Source of the DNA: Pseudomonas koreensis
GTDB taxonomy: Bacteria; Pseudomonadota; Gammaproteobacteria; Pseudomonadales; Pseudomonadaceae
DNA: 64,000 nucleotides
Assembly: GCF_012986595.1 (NCBI RefSeq)
Contig: NZ_JAAQYM010000007.1
Location: 372,001-436,000 of the forward strand
Direction of reading: 5' to 3'
Positions 43,301-51,909 of the stretch are shown here, in pieces. Below the pieces are notes generated by a model. It saw nothing but the letters and a program-made list of their open reading frames with translations. It was not told where the DNA came from and did no database searches. The translations under genes and the position numbers were made by a program. How positions within the stretch are numbered: position 1 is the first letter of the stretch; every line of letters starts with the position of its first letter.

Positions 43301-44423
43301 TGACGGTGACCACGAGTTGCTGCTGGACGGCACCGACCTGACTGACAATTACTATCTGACGGAGGATACCCTCGAGCGGCTTCGCGCCTATCAGACAGCA
43401 ACCGGTCGGGAGCGTGTGCTGGGGCTCACCCATTCCGAACTTGAGGAAATGGTCGACGAGCTGGCCACCGGACTCACCGAAACCACCGACAGCATCGAGT
43501 CGGATGAGCTGCTCCCCGACGTGCAGACGCATGCCCGGCAAAAAGCCCCCTGGCTGGCCAACCTGGCCCCCGAAGAATTGACCGCCCACGACAAACTCTG
43601 GGATCAACTGGTCGCAGAACCGGACAGCGGCGCCTTCTTCCACCTGCTTGAGCGGTTGCAGGACACCCGCGAATTCCGGGTAGCCAATGCTGACCTGACC
43701 CGCCGGGTTTGGGTAGTCATGGAGGCCGCTGCCGCCAACACCGAACTCAGGGAAATCCTCTTTGCCGGCTCTGCGACCCACGGCACCTGTGTCGACGGGC
43801 GCATCCTGACGTTCAGTGGTCTGGAGAGCAAAGTGTTCACCCACAATGCCCTGCTCGATCTGAGTGAAAGTCGCGCTGCGGTCCGGGGCCAAGCGTTGCT
43901 GGCGTTGTCGCGGCAACTGTTCCGGCTGGACAAGGTCGACGAACTGGCGAAAGCCGCGTCTGCACGCAGCGGATTCGACGAAGCGGAGGTGCGCCTGGGT
44001 TACCGCATTGGTTTGACCGGCGGCTGGGAGGACGGACTGGAACTGCCCGGGCAGCCGAAGAACATGTCGTTCGCCTCGGGTGTCACGCCGCAACAACTGC
44101 TCGACGCACGCGGCGAAGTGCTCAAGGCGGAACGCTCCGATCGGTTTCTGGAGGACCTGATCCAGCGTGATTACTGGTTGGACTTTCTCAAAGAGCAACA
44201 GCCCGACGCGATCCGGGAGCTGGATGAGGCGCCGTTGCTGGAGGAGGGGGAGGATGAAGCCGTGCCTGCCGACGATCCGGAGTATCTGAGCCGGTTGTTC
44301 GACCAGACGGCAGCGCGTAATGCCCGGTTGATCGAACTGACGCGCGAGGAGATTGAACGTATCGGCGAGGCTACTGACAACGCAGCCGTTGCCGGCTCGT
44401 CAAAACAGCCGACAGGAGGCTGA
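37386..44423 (+). CDS. Giant DUF6543-LRR-NEL protein 2 (E3 ubiquitin ligase-like effector)
   Basis: 2345-residue putative effector, relative of the protein at 28334. The N-terminal DUF6543-like region includes a hydrophobic hairpin at about 468-541 (LNLVSMFVPVLGEIMMTVMAG). Three separate LRR blocks lie at about 1190-1355, 1488-1655 and 1825-1988, each opening with an LPxLPxDFxHV-type segment. The C-terminal NEL ligase domain is about 2050-2290, with the catalytic Cys in GTCVDGRILTF (Cys2135). NEL domains transfer ubiquitin to host proteins. No signal peptide. The ATG follows GGAGAGACAGG; the frame is open 63 bases further upstream without a better site. Confidence 0.9.
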   Translation: MSTQLPPKTLRLEDVISANDSLHNQHLAQTTPAWLVDAAPARRAAMKAAGTQLPDWYQALPANRQRTLRAQVTAGFTAQSVLDKTMSDLESVETFAEALLVKALKEQFNVEVDVNKTLLCLKRPLAISVLEVELSSFEVLKLSLLQAALHNFEASECTDGAYHRQSGFVQETSTSGTFEAVELSMTVSEFLSLCRTLDVGARYQERLQAFLQSTTGLPEQFISSQKAALRAAAELALLKKDIEPDDYSMILSVVDGEVHPRLGGKPVWFRDLSLMKRRMTGCVVFSVSERYRYTSEFIVYIPNDPEQPLKRCNGAQMSEMFKRRFTATDDSPGPGGTTAYQRFFSQFVAYAERPYYFSQFSEPAPDAPSDPLHSIWVKAIQIIPPISTLAGLKELPPETQGTRQPVKDPYLNPFGITREGVAGIWSANTDLWHYLYEQHRTKLLADTRAHAVPTADADAKARAQKLAHLLEFGMLALNLVSMFVPVLGEIMMTVMAGQLLYESFEGAIEWSENDRQAAKAHLIDVAENLALIGVMAGVGKGMGKLTAIKAPPMIDALEPVTRPDGSSRLWKPDLTAYQSDVALAATSAPDAQGIHRLNGSTYIRLQDKVYQTLFDQQLKKWRILHPSDTAAYRPILEHNGLGAWRHSLERPLTWDRLTLLRRMGHSTEAFSDEQLLQIADVSGVGDDALRQMHLDNAPAPLPLADTLRLFDTEQRVARLIDQVERSAPLDEQYLLTLPLLTEMPRWPSGRVLEVFDGPDLSGASVRYGAEAQLPGESAKAPIRLTRAEVLGGQMPARILACLEETETLRLLGAEPARVVKSRPQEFSKQMADFLKTRQPALFERLYAEPATKDPRIALLQRMTPGLGNDAAIRVLLEANAEELARLDSSRHVPLKLLERSREYARQRRFDHALAGLHMENFNARDSHWLALRALEKLPGWSGDVRLELREGGVDGPLLDSVGSEQAGQLKYLVKQGPAIQAFDEAGEALNSATHQGDNFFASIMHALPDESRQALGFPGVGQSAGLRRAVLDQVSRSRTELSRLAGKRYGTFKSFKAPVRLSGGTLGYYASGRGQGVNPLLVTRVQDVYPALTDQQAGGFILTQMASGKSDAQIYELLQRRQREWQALESTLAEWEGDAAPEPALASLIGGKSSVVRNLKQSWRAAPLSEYQAAARRLDIVCDDPLPALPADFSHVRDLSVRGLCITDANADALLGAFPKLQSLRINATSESFSNLPVVLQQMSQLMDLTLYSVTPFADAMPQRLSQLTRLEGLTLCTASYQPIAFDVSRMRHLRRLDIVAYSLLDWPTGALDLPDLERLNLRDTGISSVPSGMLEGHEKIWSGLSLDWSRFSRESFKPAYEYVKTQPGHLVDREMMVRDYCRGELTRLCSGVNESLENLQNRFFQQWVDADQRFTAIEALSEQYATLDGQLHEWSQRVKPVQENMLEVIHRSDAARALRTNWRKGLFQRYGSTISASTLDLSGLMLSELPALPPEAFSHVRNLLLQGQRAGATQVRRFVSAFSGVQNLDLSDNALGECPIEPGTLPRLSRLNLAGNLLTGSRGLQQSLETLPALEHLDLHSNPLRELKVSGMSRLRGLNLQGTALHTWPAGAEALQQLTWLDLRDSRISTLPASVLESKALLHTNLTGAPLTPDAVAALQTAQQRIEFEIGLPDGVLQAFAAEPVPADFPPAEDGVSVARHLLPLPPAPVGEGPALLIRQLQRVQPGLSDEHAVQAIEQLRNSGLSEVETAERINAWSQTFDTLVRRLNGWLYTRETHGSGWVISSQNRSLAAWRILSCWRAKLPGAVEVANVVLDLNGLQLGDLPPLPDDFAHVTTLNLTGTRITAEGSDGFLTVFRQARALALNGNDLETLPQAIMHMAAMERLELSSNRFYDPEVLYQNLSGLEQLSWLDLSYNSLESFDLSHFERLETLDLSSNNLFEWPAGAFNAEHLQTLNLSRNDITTIPEGVFDGDHELLLDGTDLTDNYYLTEDTLERLRAYQTATGRERVLGLTHSELEEMVDELATGLTETTDSIESDELLPDVQTHARQKAPWLANLAPEELTAHDKLWDQLVAEPDSGAFFHLLERLQDTREFRVANADLTRRVWVVMEAAAANTELREILFAGSATHGTCVDGRILTFSGLESKVFTHNALLDLSESRAAVRGQALLALSRQLFRLDKVDELAKAASARSGFDEAEVRLGYRIGLTGGWEDGLELPGQPKNMSFASGVTPQQLLDARGEVLKAERSDRFLEDLIQRDYWLDFLKEQQPDAIRELDEAPLLEEGEDEAVPADDPEYLSRLFDQTAARNARLIELTREEIERIGEATDNAAVAGSSKQPTGG

Positions 44424-44490
44424 TCCATAACGATCACTCAACCTGCGACGCCGGTTTGCTCGGCGCCGCAGATTGTCGATCAGTGTCGGG

Positions 44491-47400
44491 TCAGTTGTCG
44501 TAACCCAGGTTCGGTGCCAGCCAGCGTTCGGTCACGCTCAGGTCCTGACCCTTGCGCGAGGTGTAGCTCTGCACCTGATCCTTGTCGACCTTGCCCACGG
44601 CAAAGTATTGCGCCTGCGGATGGGCGAAGTACCAGCCGCTGACCGCTGCCGCCGGGAACATCGCGTAATGTTCGGTGAGGAACACGCCGCTGCGGCCCGC
44701 GCGCATTTCGCTGGCTTCAGGATCGAGCAGGGTGAACAGCGTGGCTTTTTCGGTGTGATCCGGGCAGGCCGGGTAGCCCGGAGCCGGACGAATACCGGAA
44801 TACTGCTCTTTGATCAGTGCGTCGTTGTCCAGCTCTTCGTCCTTGGCATAGCCCCAGTGTTCTTTACGCACCTGCTGGTGCAGCCACTCGGCGCAAGCCT
44901 CGGCCAGACGGTCGGCGAGGGCCTTGACCATGATCGAGTTGTAATCGTCCCCAGCGTCCTGATACGCCTTGGCCACTTCTTCGGCGCCGATGCCGGCGGT
45001 GGTGATGAACCCCCCGACGTAGTCGGTAACTTCGCTGTCTTTCGGCGCGACGAAGTCGGCCAGCGAGAAGTTCGGTTTGCCGTCGGTCTTGATGATCTGC
45101 TGACGCAGGTGATGCAGGCGCGCCATGGGCTTGCCGTCATCGCCGTACAGCTCGATGTCGTCGTCATGCACCTGATTGGCCGGCCAGAAACCGAACACCG
45201 CACGGGCGCTGATCAGTTTCTCGTCGATCAGCTTGGTGAGCATCTCGCGGGCGTCCTTGTACAGCGCGGTGGCGGCTTCTCCGACCACTTCGTCTTCAAG
45301 GATGCGCGGGAATTTGCCGGCCAGGTCCCAGGAAATGAAGAACGGCGTCCAGTCGATGTACTCCGCCAGGACGTTGAGATCGATGTTGTCCAGCACCCGG
45401 GTGCCGGTGAAGGTCGGTTTGACCGGGGTGTAACCGGCCCAGTCGAACTGCGGCTTCTTGGCGATCGCCGCCGCGTAGCTCAGGCGCTCGGTACGGGCGC
45501 TGCGGTTGGCGGTGCGCTCACGCACATCGACGTATTCCAGACGGGTCTTCTCGACGAACCCGGCCTTGAGCTCCTTGGACAGCAACTGCGTCGCTACACC
45601 CACGGCACGCGAGGCGTCCGTGACGTAGACCACCGCATCGTTGCTGTACTTGGGCTCGATCTTCACCGCGGTGTGCGCCTTGGACGTGGTCGCACCACCG
45701 ATCATCAGCGGCAGGTGGAAATCCTGACGCTGCATTTCGCGGGCAACGTGAACCATTTCGTCCAGCGACGGGGTGATCAGACCGGACAGGCCGATGATGT
45801 CGCACTTCTGCTCTTTGGCCACCTGAAGGATTTTTTCCGCCGGGACCATCACGCCGAGGTCGACGATGTCGTAGCCGTTACAGCCCAGCACCACGCCGAC
45901 AATGTTCTTGCCGATGTCGTGCACGTCACCTTTCACGGTGGCCATGAGGATCTTGCCCTTGGCTTCCGGCTTGTCGCCTTTTTCCAGCTCGATGAACGGG
46001 ATCAGGTGCGCCACGGCCTGCTTCATCACGCGGGCGGATTTCACCACCTGCGGCAGGAACATTTTGCCGGCGCCGAACAGGTCGCCGACGATGTTCATGC
46101 CGGCCATCAGCGGGCCTTCGATGACTTCGATCGGACGGCTGAACGACTGGCGCGATTCTTCGGTGTCTTCGACGATGTGGGTGGTGATGCCCTTGACCAG
46201 CGCATGCTCCAGACGCTTGTTGACGTCCCAGCTGCGCCACTCTTCGGTCTCGGCTTCCTTGACGCTGCCGTCGCCCTTGTATTTGTCGGCGATGGCGAGG
46301 AGGGCGTCGGTGCCTTCCGGTGTGCGGTTGAGGATCACGTCTTCGACCGCGTCGCGCAGTTCCTGCGGGATCTGATCGTAGATCTCCAGTTGACCGGCGT
46401 TGACGATGCCCATGGTCAGGCCGGCGCGGATCGCGTAAAGCAGGAACACCGAGTGGATCGCCTCGCGCACCGGGTTGTTGCCACGGAACGAGAACGACAC
46501 GTTGGACACGCCGCCGGAGCTCAGGGCATACGGCAGTTCGTCGCGGATGTAGGCACAGGCGTTGATGAAGTCCACAGCGTAGTTGTTGTGTTCTTCGATG
46601 CCGGTGGCCACGGCGAAGATGTTCGGGTCGAAGATGATGTCTTCTGGCGGGAAGCCGACTTCGTTGACCAGAATGTCGTAGGAGCGTTTGCAGATTTCTT
46701 TCTTGCGCGCTTCGGTGTCGGCCTGGCCGGCTTCGTCGAACGCCATCACCACCACGGCGGCGCCATAGCGCTTGCACAGTTTGGCGTGATGGATGAACTG
46801 CTCGACGCCTTCTTTCATGCTGATCGAGTTGACGATGCCCTTGCCTTGAATGCACTTCAGACCGGCTTCGATCACTTCCCACTTCGAGGAGTCGATCATG
46901 ATCGGTACGCGGGAGATGTCCGGCTCACCGGCGATCAGATTGAGGAAGGTGACCATGGCCTTCTTCGAATCGAGCATCCCTTCGTCCATGTTGATGTCGA
47001 TCACCTGCGCGCCGGCTTCAACCTGCTGCAGGGCGACTTCCAGGGCTTCGGTGTAGTTGTCTTCACGGATCAGACGGGCGAATTTGGCCGAACCGGTGAT
47101 GTTGGTCCGCTCGCCGACGTTGACGAACAGCGAGCTGCGATCGATGGTGAACGGCTCCAGACCCGACAGGCGGCACGCTTTTGGAATGTCTGGAATCTGC
47201 CGCGGTGCATAACCGGCCACGGCCTTGGCGATGGCTTCGATGTGCCCCGGCGTGGTGCCGCAGCAGCCGCCGACGATGTTCAGGAAGCCACTCTGGGCGA
47301 ATTCTTCGATGACCTTGGCGGTGTCTACCGGCAGCTCGTCGTACTCGCCGAACTCGTTCGGCAGGCCGGCGTTCGGGTGCGCCGACACGTGGGTGCTGGC

Positions 47401-48201
47401 CTTGTCCGACAGCTCTTCCAGGTACGGCCGCAGTTCCCGGGCGCCGAGGGCGCAGTTCAGACCGACGGAAATCGGTTTGGCGTGGGCCACGGAGTTCCAG
47501 AACGCTTCGGTGGTCTGGCCCGACAGGGTGCGGCCGGAAGCGTCGGTGATGGTCCCGGAGATCATGATCGGCAGCTCGAAGCCCAGCTCTTCGAACACGC
47601 CTTGCACGGCGAAGATCGCCGCTTTGGCGTTGAGCGTGTCGAAAATGGTTTCGATCAGGATCAGGTCGGCGCCGCCTTCGATCAGGCCTTTTGTGGCCTC
47701 GGTGTAGTTCTCCACCAGTTCATCGAAGGTGACGTTGCGGTAGCCGGGGTTGTTGACGTCAGGCGACAGCGAGCAGGTGCGGCTGGTAGGGCCGAGCACG
47801 CCAGCGACGAAACGCGGCTTGGCCGGGTTCTCGGCGGTCTTGGCGTCGGCCACCTTGCGCGCCAGGCGCGCGCCTTCTACGTTTAATTCGTACGCCAGCG
47901 CTTCCATGCCGTAGTCAGCCATGGAAATGCGCGTGGCGTTAAAGGTATTGGTTTCGAGGATGTCGGCGCCGGCATCCAGATAGGCTTTCTCGATGCCGCC
48001 AATCACGTCCGGTCGGGTGATCACCAACAGGTCGTTGTTGCCCTTGACGTCACTTGGCCAGTCCGCGAAGCGCTTGCCGCGATAATCCTGTTCCTCGAGC
48101 TTGTAGCTCTGGATCATCGTGCCCATGCCGCCGTCGAGAATCAGGATGCGCTCTTTGAGGGCTTGCTTGAGAGCTTGAAGGCGGACGCTGCGATCGGACA
48201 T
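44491..48201 (-). CDS. metH: Cobalamin-dependent methionine synthase
   Basis: 1236-residue enzyme transferring a methyl group from methyl-tetrahydrofolate to homocysteine. Modules in order: homocysteine-binding with zinc ligands (GLNCALGARELRP, GGCCGTTPGHI), pterin-binding (about 350-630, NVGERTNITGSAKF), cobalamin cap and Rossmann module with the B12 ligand His about 761 in GDVHDIGKNI, and the AdoMet activation domain (about 900-1236, RPAPGYPACPDH). Full length. Divergent from cti. It needs the cofactor whose biosynthesis genes lie downstream, but no cobalamin riboswitch is seen in its 5' region. Confidence 0.98.
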   Translation of the reverse strand: MSDRSVRLQALKQALKERILILDGGMGTMIQSYKLEEQDYRGKRFADWPSDVKGNNDLLVITRPDVIGGIEKAYLDAGADILETNTFNATRISMADYGMEALAYELNVEGARLARKVADAKTAENPAKPRFVAGVLGPTSRTCSLSPDVNNPGYRNVTFDELVENYTEATKGLIEGGADLILIETIFDTLNAKAAIFAVQGVFEELGFELPIMISGTITDASGRTLSGQTTEAFWNSVAHAKPISVGLNCALGARELRPYLEELSDKASTHVSAHPNAGLPNEFGEYDELPVDTAKVIEEFAQSGFLNIVGGCCGTTPGHIEAIAKAVAGYAPRQIPDIPKACRLSGLEPFTIDRSSLFVNVGERTNITGSAKFARLIREDNYTEALEVALQQVEAGAQVIDINMDEGMLDSKKAMVTFLNLIAGEPDISRVPIMIDSSKWEVIEAGLKCIQGKGIVNSISMKEGVEQFIHHAKLCKRYGAAVVVMAFDEAGQADTEARKKEICKRSYDILVNEVGFPPEDIIFDPNIFAVATGIEEHNNYAVDFINACAYIRDELPYALSSGGVSNVSFSFRGNNPVREAIHSVFLLYAIRAGLTMGIVNAGQLEIYDQIPQELRDAVEDVILNRTPEGTDALLAIADKYKGDGSVKEAETEEWRSWDVNKRLEHALVKGITTHIVEDTEESRQSFSRPIEVIEGPLMAGMNIVGDLFGAGKMFLPQVVKSARVMKQAVAHLIPFIELEKGDKPEAKGKILMATVKGDVHDIGKNIVGVVLGCNGYDIVDLGVMVPAEKILQVAKEQKCDIIGLSGLITPSLDEMVHVAREMQRQDFHLPLMIGGATTSKAHTAVKIEPKYSNDAVVYVTDASRAVGVATQLLSKELKAGFVEKTRLEYVDVRERTANRSARTERLSYAAAIAKKPQFDWAGYTPVKPTFTGTRVLDNIDLNVLAEYIDWTPFFISWDLAGKFPRILEDEVVGEAATALYKDAREMLTKLIDEKLISARAVFGFWPANQVHDDDIELYGDDGKPMARLHHLRQQIIKTDGKPNFSLADFVAPKDSEVTDYVGGFITTAGIGAEEVAKAYQDAGDDYNSIMVKALADRLAEACAEWLHQQVRKEHWGYAKDEELDNDALIKEQYSGIRPAPGYPACPDHTEKATLFTLLDPEASEMRAGRSGVFLTEHYAMFPAAAVSGWYFAHPQAQYFAVGKVDKDQVQSYTSRKGQDLSVTERWLAPNLGYDN

Positions 48202-48356
48202 TTGGACTACTCGAAAAGACCATTACGAAGGGCCGGGATCATAACAAACCTGTGCGCTTTTGGAGCATGTCAGGCTTTTGCATGAATATCGTTCATGTTG
48301 GTACGAGCGTCATACTGTAGAATCGCTGCGTTTTTTTCAGGATCGGGATCAAAGGC

Positions 48357-50639
48357 ATGTCGTACCGCGTCATCAGCATTTTCTTGCTGTTTTTAAGCTT
48401 TGGCGCGGGTGCCCAAGAAGCCTCGATTTCTTATACCCGAGACATCCAGCCAATCTTCACCGAGAAGTGTGTGGCCTGCCATGCCTGTTACGACTCGGCC
48501 TGCCAGCTCAATCTGGGCAGCGGTGAAGGTGCTGGGCGGGGCGCCAGCAAGATGCCGGTCTACGACGGTGAACGCACTCAGGCTGCGCCGACCACTCGCC
48601 TGTTCTATGACGCCTTCGGCAAGCGCGCCTGGCAGCAGAAGGGCTTCTATTCGGTGCTCGACGCCCAGGGCAGTCAGGCGGCGCTGATGGCGCGCATGCT
48701 GGAGCTTGGGCACAAGACACCGCTGACCCCGAATGCCAAGTTGCCGCAAGAGATCGTCCTCGGCCTGCAGCGGGAAAACATGTGCGCGATGCCCGCCGAG
48801 TTTGAAGGCTACGCCGGCGCCCATCCGAAAGAAGGCATGCCGCTGGCGGTGACCGGCCTGACCGATCAGCAGTATCAGACGCTGCAACGCTGGCTGGCGT
48901 CCGGCGCGCCAATCGACGAGCAGGGCCTGGCCCCGAGCGCCAAAGAGGCCATGCAGATTGTCCAGTGGGAAAACCTGCTCAACACCCCGGGCGCGCGGCA
49001 GAGTCTGGTCGGGCGCTGGTTGTTCGAGCACTGGTACCTCGCGCACATCTATTTCAAGGACGGCGAGCCGGGGCACTACTTCCAGTGGGTGCGTTCGCGC
49101 ACGCCGACCGGCCAGCCGATCGACCTGATCGCCACCCGGCGCCCGAATGACGACCCAGGCACGCAGGTGTATTACCGCTTGTGGCCGGTGCAAGGGGTGA
49201 TCGTGCACAAGACCCACATCACCTATCCGCTGAGTGCGGCGAAGATGGCGCGGGTCAAGAGCCTGTTCTATAGCGGCAACTGGCAGGTCAATGCGCTGCC
49301 GGGCTACGGTCCGCAGAGCCGGGCCAACCCGTTTGCCACCTTCGAGGCGATCCCGGCCCAGGCGCGTTACCAGTTCATGCTCGATAACGCCGAATACTTC
49401 GTGCGCACGTTCATTCGCGGACCGGTGTGCCGTGGGCAGATCGCGACCGATGTGATCCGCGACAACTTCTGGGCGCTGTTCCAGGCCCCGGAACATGACC
49501 TGTACATCACCGATCCGATCTATCGCGGTCAGGCCACGCCGCTGCTGGCGATGCCGGGGCAGAACGACGACGTCGGCAGTGTCCTCAGTCTGTGGCACAA
49601 CTACCGCAACAAGCGTAATGAATACGAAGCCCTGCGCCGCGACAGCTACGCCGACCTGCCGGCACCGAGCTGGTCGACGCTGTGGGCCGGCAACGACAAC
49701 GCACTGCTGAGCATCTTCCGCCACTTCGACAGCGCCTCGGTCACCAAAGGCCTGATCGGCGAAGTGCCGCAAACCCTGTGGCTGTTCGACTACCCGCTGC
49801 TGGAGCGCACCTATTATCAGCTGGCCGTCAACTTCGATGTGTTCGGCAACGTCTCCCATCAGGCGCAAACCCGCCTGTACTTCGACCTGATCCGCAACGG
49901 CGCCGAGCAGAACTTCCTGCGCCTGATGCCCGCCGATTCCCGCGAGGGCTACCTCGACGATTGGTACCAGAGCAGCGGCCAGTTCAAGATGTGGCTCGAT
50001 TACGAGGCCATCGATGACGACAAACCGACGGCGTTGAAGCTCGACCCGAAAGACCCGAAATACGACTTCGCCATGCAGCTGCTGGCACGCTATGGCGACC
50101 TCAATGCGCGGCCGGATCCGATCAACCGATGTGACGGTGCCTACTGCTCGCGGCCGAATATCGACCCGGCGCTGCAAGGCGCCGAACAAGCGCTAAGCCG
50201 CCTGACCTCGCGCCCGGCCGCGGGTCTGAAGGTCATCGACCAATTGCCGGAAGCCACCCTGCTGCGCATCGAGACCCGCAGCGGCAAGCGTGAGGTCTAC
50301 AGCCTGCTGCGCAACCGTGCGCACAGCAACGTGGCGTTCCTGTTGGGCGAGTCGCTGCGCTATCAGCCGGGGCTGGACACCTTGACCATCTACCCGGGCG
50401 TACTCAGCAGTTACCCGAACTTCATCTTCAACATTCCCGCCGAGCAAGTGCCGGAGTTTGTCGATGCCATGGAAAACGCCAAGGACGCCGAACGCTTCGA
50501 GAAAATCGTCGAACGCTGGGGCATCCGTCGCAGTCATCCGCAATTCTGGTTCTATTTCCACGATCTGAGCCAATACATCCACGAAACCGATCCGGTGGAA
50601 GAGGGCGTGCTGGACATGAACCGCTACGAGAATCTTTGA
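48357..50639 (+). CDS. cti: Fatty acid cis/trans isomerase
   Basis: 760-residue periplasmic haem protein that converts cis- to trans-unsaturated phospholipid acyl chains, a solvent- and heat-stress response of Pseudomonas. Signal peptide about 1-19 (FGAGA-QE) and a cytochrome-c-type haem site CVACHACYDSAC at about residues 38-50, as in Cti of P. putida. The rest follows the family throughout (KASKMPVYDGER-like start, GVIVHKTHITYPL, WFYFHDLSQYIHE-like end). Divergent from metH, the conserved arrangement in the genus. Confidence 0.96.
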   Translation: MSYRVISIFLLFLSFGAGAQEASISYTRDIQPIFTEKCVACHACYDSACQLNLGSGEGAGRGASKMPVYDGERTQAAPTTRLFYDAFGKRAWQQKGFYSVLDAQGSQAALMARMLELGHKTPLTPNAKLPQEIVLGLQRENMCAMPAEFEGYAGAHPKEGMPLAVTGLTDQQYQTLQRWLASGAPIDEQGLAPSAKEAMQIVQWENLLNTPGARQSLVGRWLFEHWYLAHIYFKDGEPGHYFQWVRSRTPTGQPIDLIATRRPNDDPGTQVYYRLWPVQGVIVHKTHITYPLSAAKMARVKSLFYSGNWQVNALPGYGPQSRANPFATFEAIPAQARYQFMLDNAEYFVRTFIRGPVCRGQIATDVIRDNFWALFQAPEHDLYITDPIYRGQATPLLAMPGQNDDVGSVLSLWHNYRNKRNEYEALRRDSYADLPAPSWSTLWAGNDNALLSIFRHFDSASVTKGLIGEVPQTLWLFDYPLLERTYYQLAVNFDVFGNVSHQAQTRLYFDLIRNGAEQNFLRLMPADSREGYLDDWYQSSGQFKMWLDYEAIDDDKPTALKLDPKDPKYDFAMQLLARYGDLNARPDPINRCDGAYCSRPNIDPALQGAEQALSRLTSRPAAGLKVIDQLPEATLLRIETRSGKREVYSLLRNRAHSNVAFLLGESLRYQPGLDTLTIYPGVLSSYPNFIFNIPAEQVPEFVDAMENAKDAERFEKIVERWGIRRSHPQFWFYFHDLSQYIHETDPVEEGVLDMNRYENL

Positions 50640-50692
50640 TCGACTTTTGATCGAGGGCTGCTGTCCCAACTCTTAGTAACACCGCAAAAACC

Positions 50693-50785
50693 TTGTAGGA
50701 GCGAGCCTGCTCGCGAAAGCGTCAGTACATTCAGAATGGATGTCGCCTGACATGCCGCAATCGCGAGCAGGCTCACTCCTACAAG
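50693..50785. repeat. REP pair, GAGCGAGCCTGCTCGCGA family
   Basis: TGTAGGAGCGAGCCTGCTCG and the inverted arm CGAGCAGGCTCACTCCTACA, about 50 bases apart, between cti and the acyltransferase. Confidence 0.92.
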
Positions 50786-50826
50786 GGATCGGCGGTGGTT
50801 CTGAGAGATTTGGACGGGAGCCATCA

Positions 50827-51852
50827 ATGTTGATTTCAGTGCAGGCCCTGCGGGCGCTCGCCGCGTGGACGGTGGTCTGTCACCACTTCATGCAGATTTT
50901 CTTCGACTTCAAGGCGCGCGGCCCGATCGGCCAGTTGTTCATCGACAAAGGCGCGGTCGGGGTCGACATCTTTTTTGTCATCAGCGGCCTGGTGATTTTT
51001 CTCTCCACCGAAGACAAGGTGCTGCGGCCAGGGCAATTTCTGCTGTATCGCCTGTGCCGCATCGTGCCGGCGTATTGGCTGTACACGCTGCTGATGGCGC
51101 TGTTGGTGTGGTTCGCCCGGCCAGTGTTGCCGGACCAGACGCTGGACGTCGGGCACCTGCTGCTGTCGCTGTTGTTCATCCCGGCGCAGAATCCCGGCGG
51201 TTATGGCCTCTACCCGACCCTGAACGTCGGCTGGACCCTCAACTACGAAATGCTGTTCTACGTGCTGTTCGCCTGTGCGCTGGTGTTCCGCTGGCAGGTG
51301 CGCCTGCTGGTGGTCGCGGCGTTGCTGTTTGCCACCTGCCAGGCGTTTGGCTGGGTCAGTGAATTCTATCGTTCGGACATCGTCTATGAATTCTTGCTGG
51401 GGATCGGTATCGGCCTTTTGTATCGTCGGGGCTGGATCGGGGCTGGTCTGTGGTTGCCGTTGTTGGGCATCGCCGCTGCGTTGCTGGCGATCTATCAACT
51501 GACGCCAGCGCCAAGGCTGTTGAATTGGGGCGTACCGAGTGCGGTGCTGGTGATGGCCTGCATGGCGCTGGAGCGCTATGTCGAGCGCAGCCGGTTGCTC
51601 AAGCTGCTGGGCGACTGTTCGTATTCGGTGTACCTGATGCATGTGCTGGTGCTATCGGCCGGCGGATTTATCGCGCGTCAGTACGGGATCAACCCGTATC
51701 TGATGTTCATCCTCTGCGCGCTGGCCATCGGCGTTGGGTCGTGGATGAGCTACGAATGGGTGGAAAAACGCAGCTATCAGTGGCTTAAAGCGCGGATCGA
51801 TCGCGAACCTGATGGTCAATCGGTTGCCGAGCTTTTCCGACAAAAATACTAG
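50827..51852 (+). CDS. Acyltransferase 3 family membrane protein (OafA/YrhL type)
   Basis: 341-residue inner-membrane O-acyltransferase with about ten hydrophobic helices. Family landmarks: VQALRALAAWTVVCHHF (catalytic His region), VGVDIFFVISGLVIF and YRLCRIVPAYWLYTLL. It acylates sugars of surface polysaccharide, LPS or peptidoglycan in homologues; the acceptor is unknown. GACGGGAGCC precedes the ATG. No polysaccharide cluster adjoins it. Confidence 0.9.
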   Translation: MLISVQALRALAAWTVVCHHFMQIFFDFKARGPIGQLFIDKGAVGVDIFFVISGLVIFLSTEDKVLRPGQFLLYRLCRIVPAYWLYTLLMALLVWFARPVLPDQTLDVGHLLLSLLFIPAQNPGGYGLYPTLNVGWTLNYEMLFYVLFACALVFRWQVRLLVVAALLFATCQAFGWVSEFYRSDIVYEFLLGIGIGLLYRRGWIGAGLWLPLLGIAAALLAIYQLTPAPRLLNWGVPSAVLVMACMALERYVERSRLLKLLGDCSYSVYLMHVLVLSAGGFIARQYGINPYLMFILCALAIGVGSWMSYEWVEKRSYQWLKARIDREPDGQSVAELFRQKY

Positions 51853-51909
51853 GACTTTGTGCGGCGCGATGATTGGCGTAAACTGCGCCCAAGCCTGCGA
51901 GGAGTTTCC

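Noticed and set aside
41370..44198. A 940-codon open frame opposite the second NEL gene
   Set aside because: The sense strand encodes clear LRR and NEL motifs; the antisense product is Gln/Arg-rich without family features and has no ribosome-binding site.
44473..47886. A very long open frame (over 1100 codons) on the plus strand opposite metH
   Set aside because: It is the antisense frame of a full-length, unmistakable metH; high GC with strong codon bias keeps such frames open, and the translation shows no domain.
48202..48356. Cobalamin riboswitch before metH
   Set aside because: I looked for the CCCCCGCAAC core and the B12 box between metH and cti and found neither; 155 bases is also too short for a riboswitch plus two promoters.
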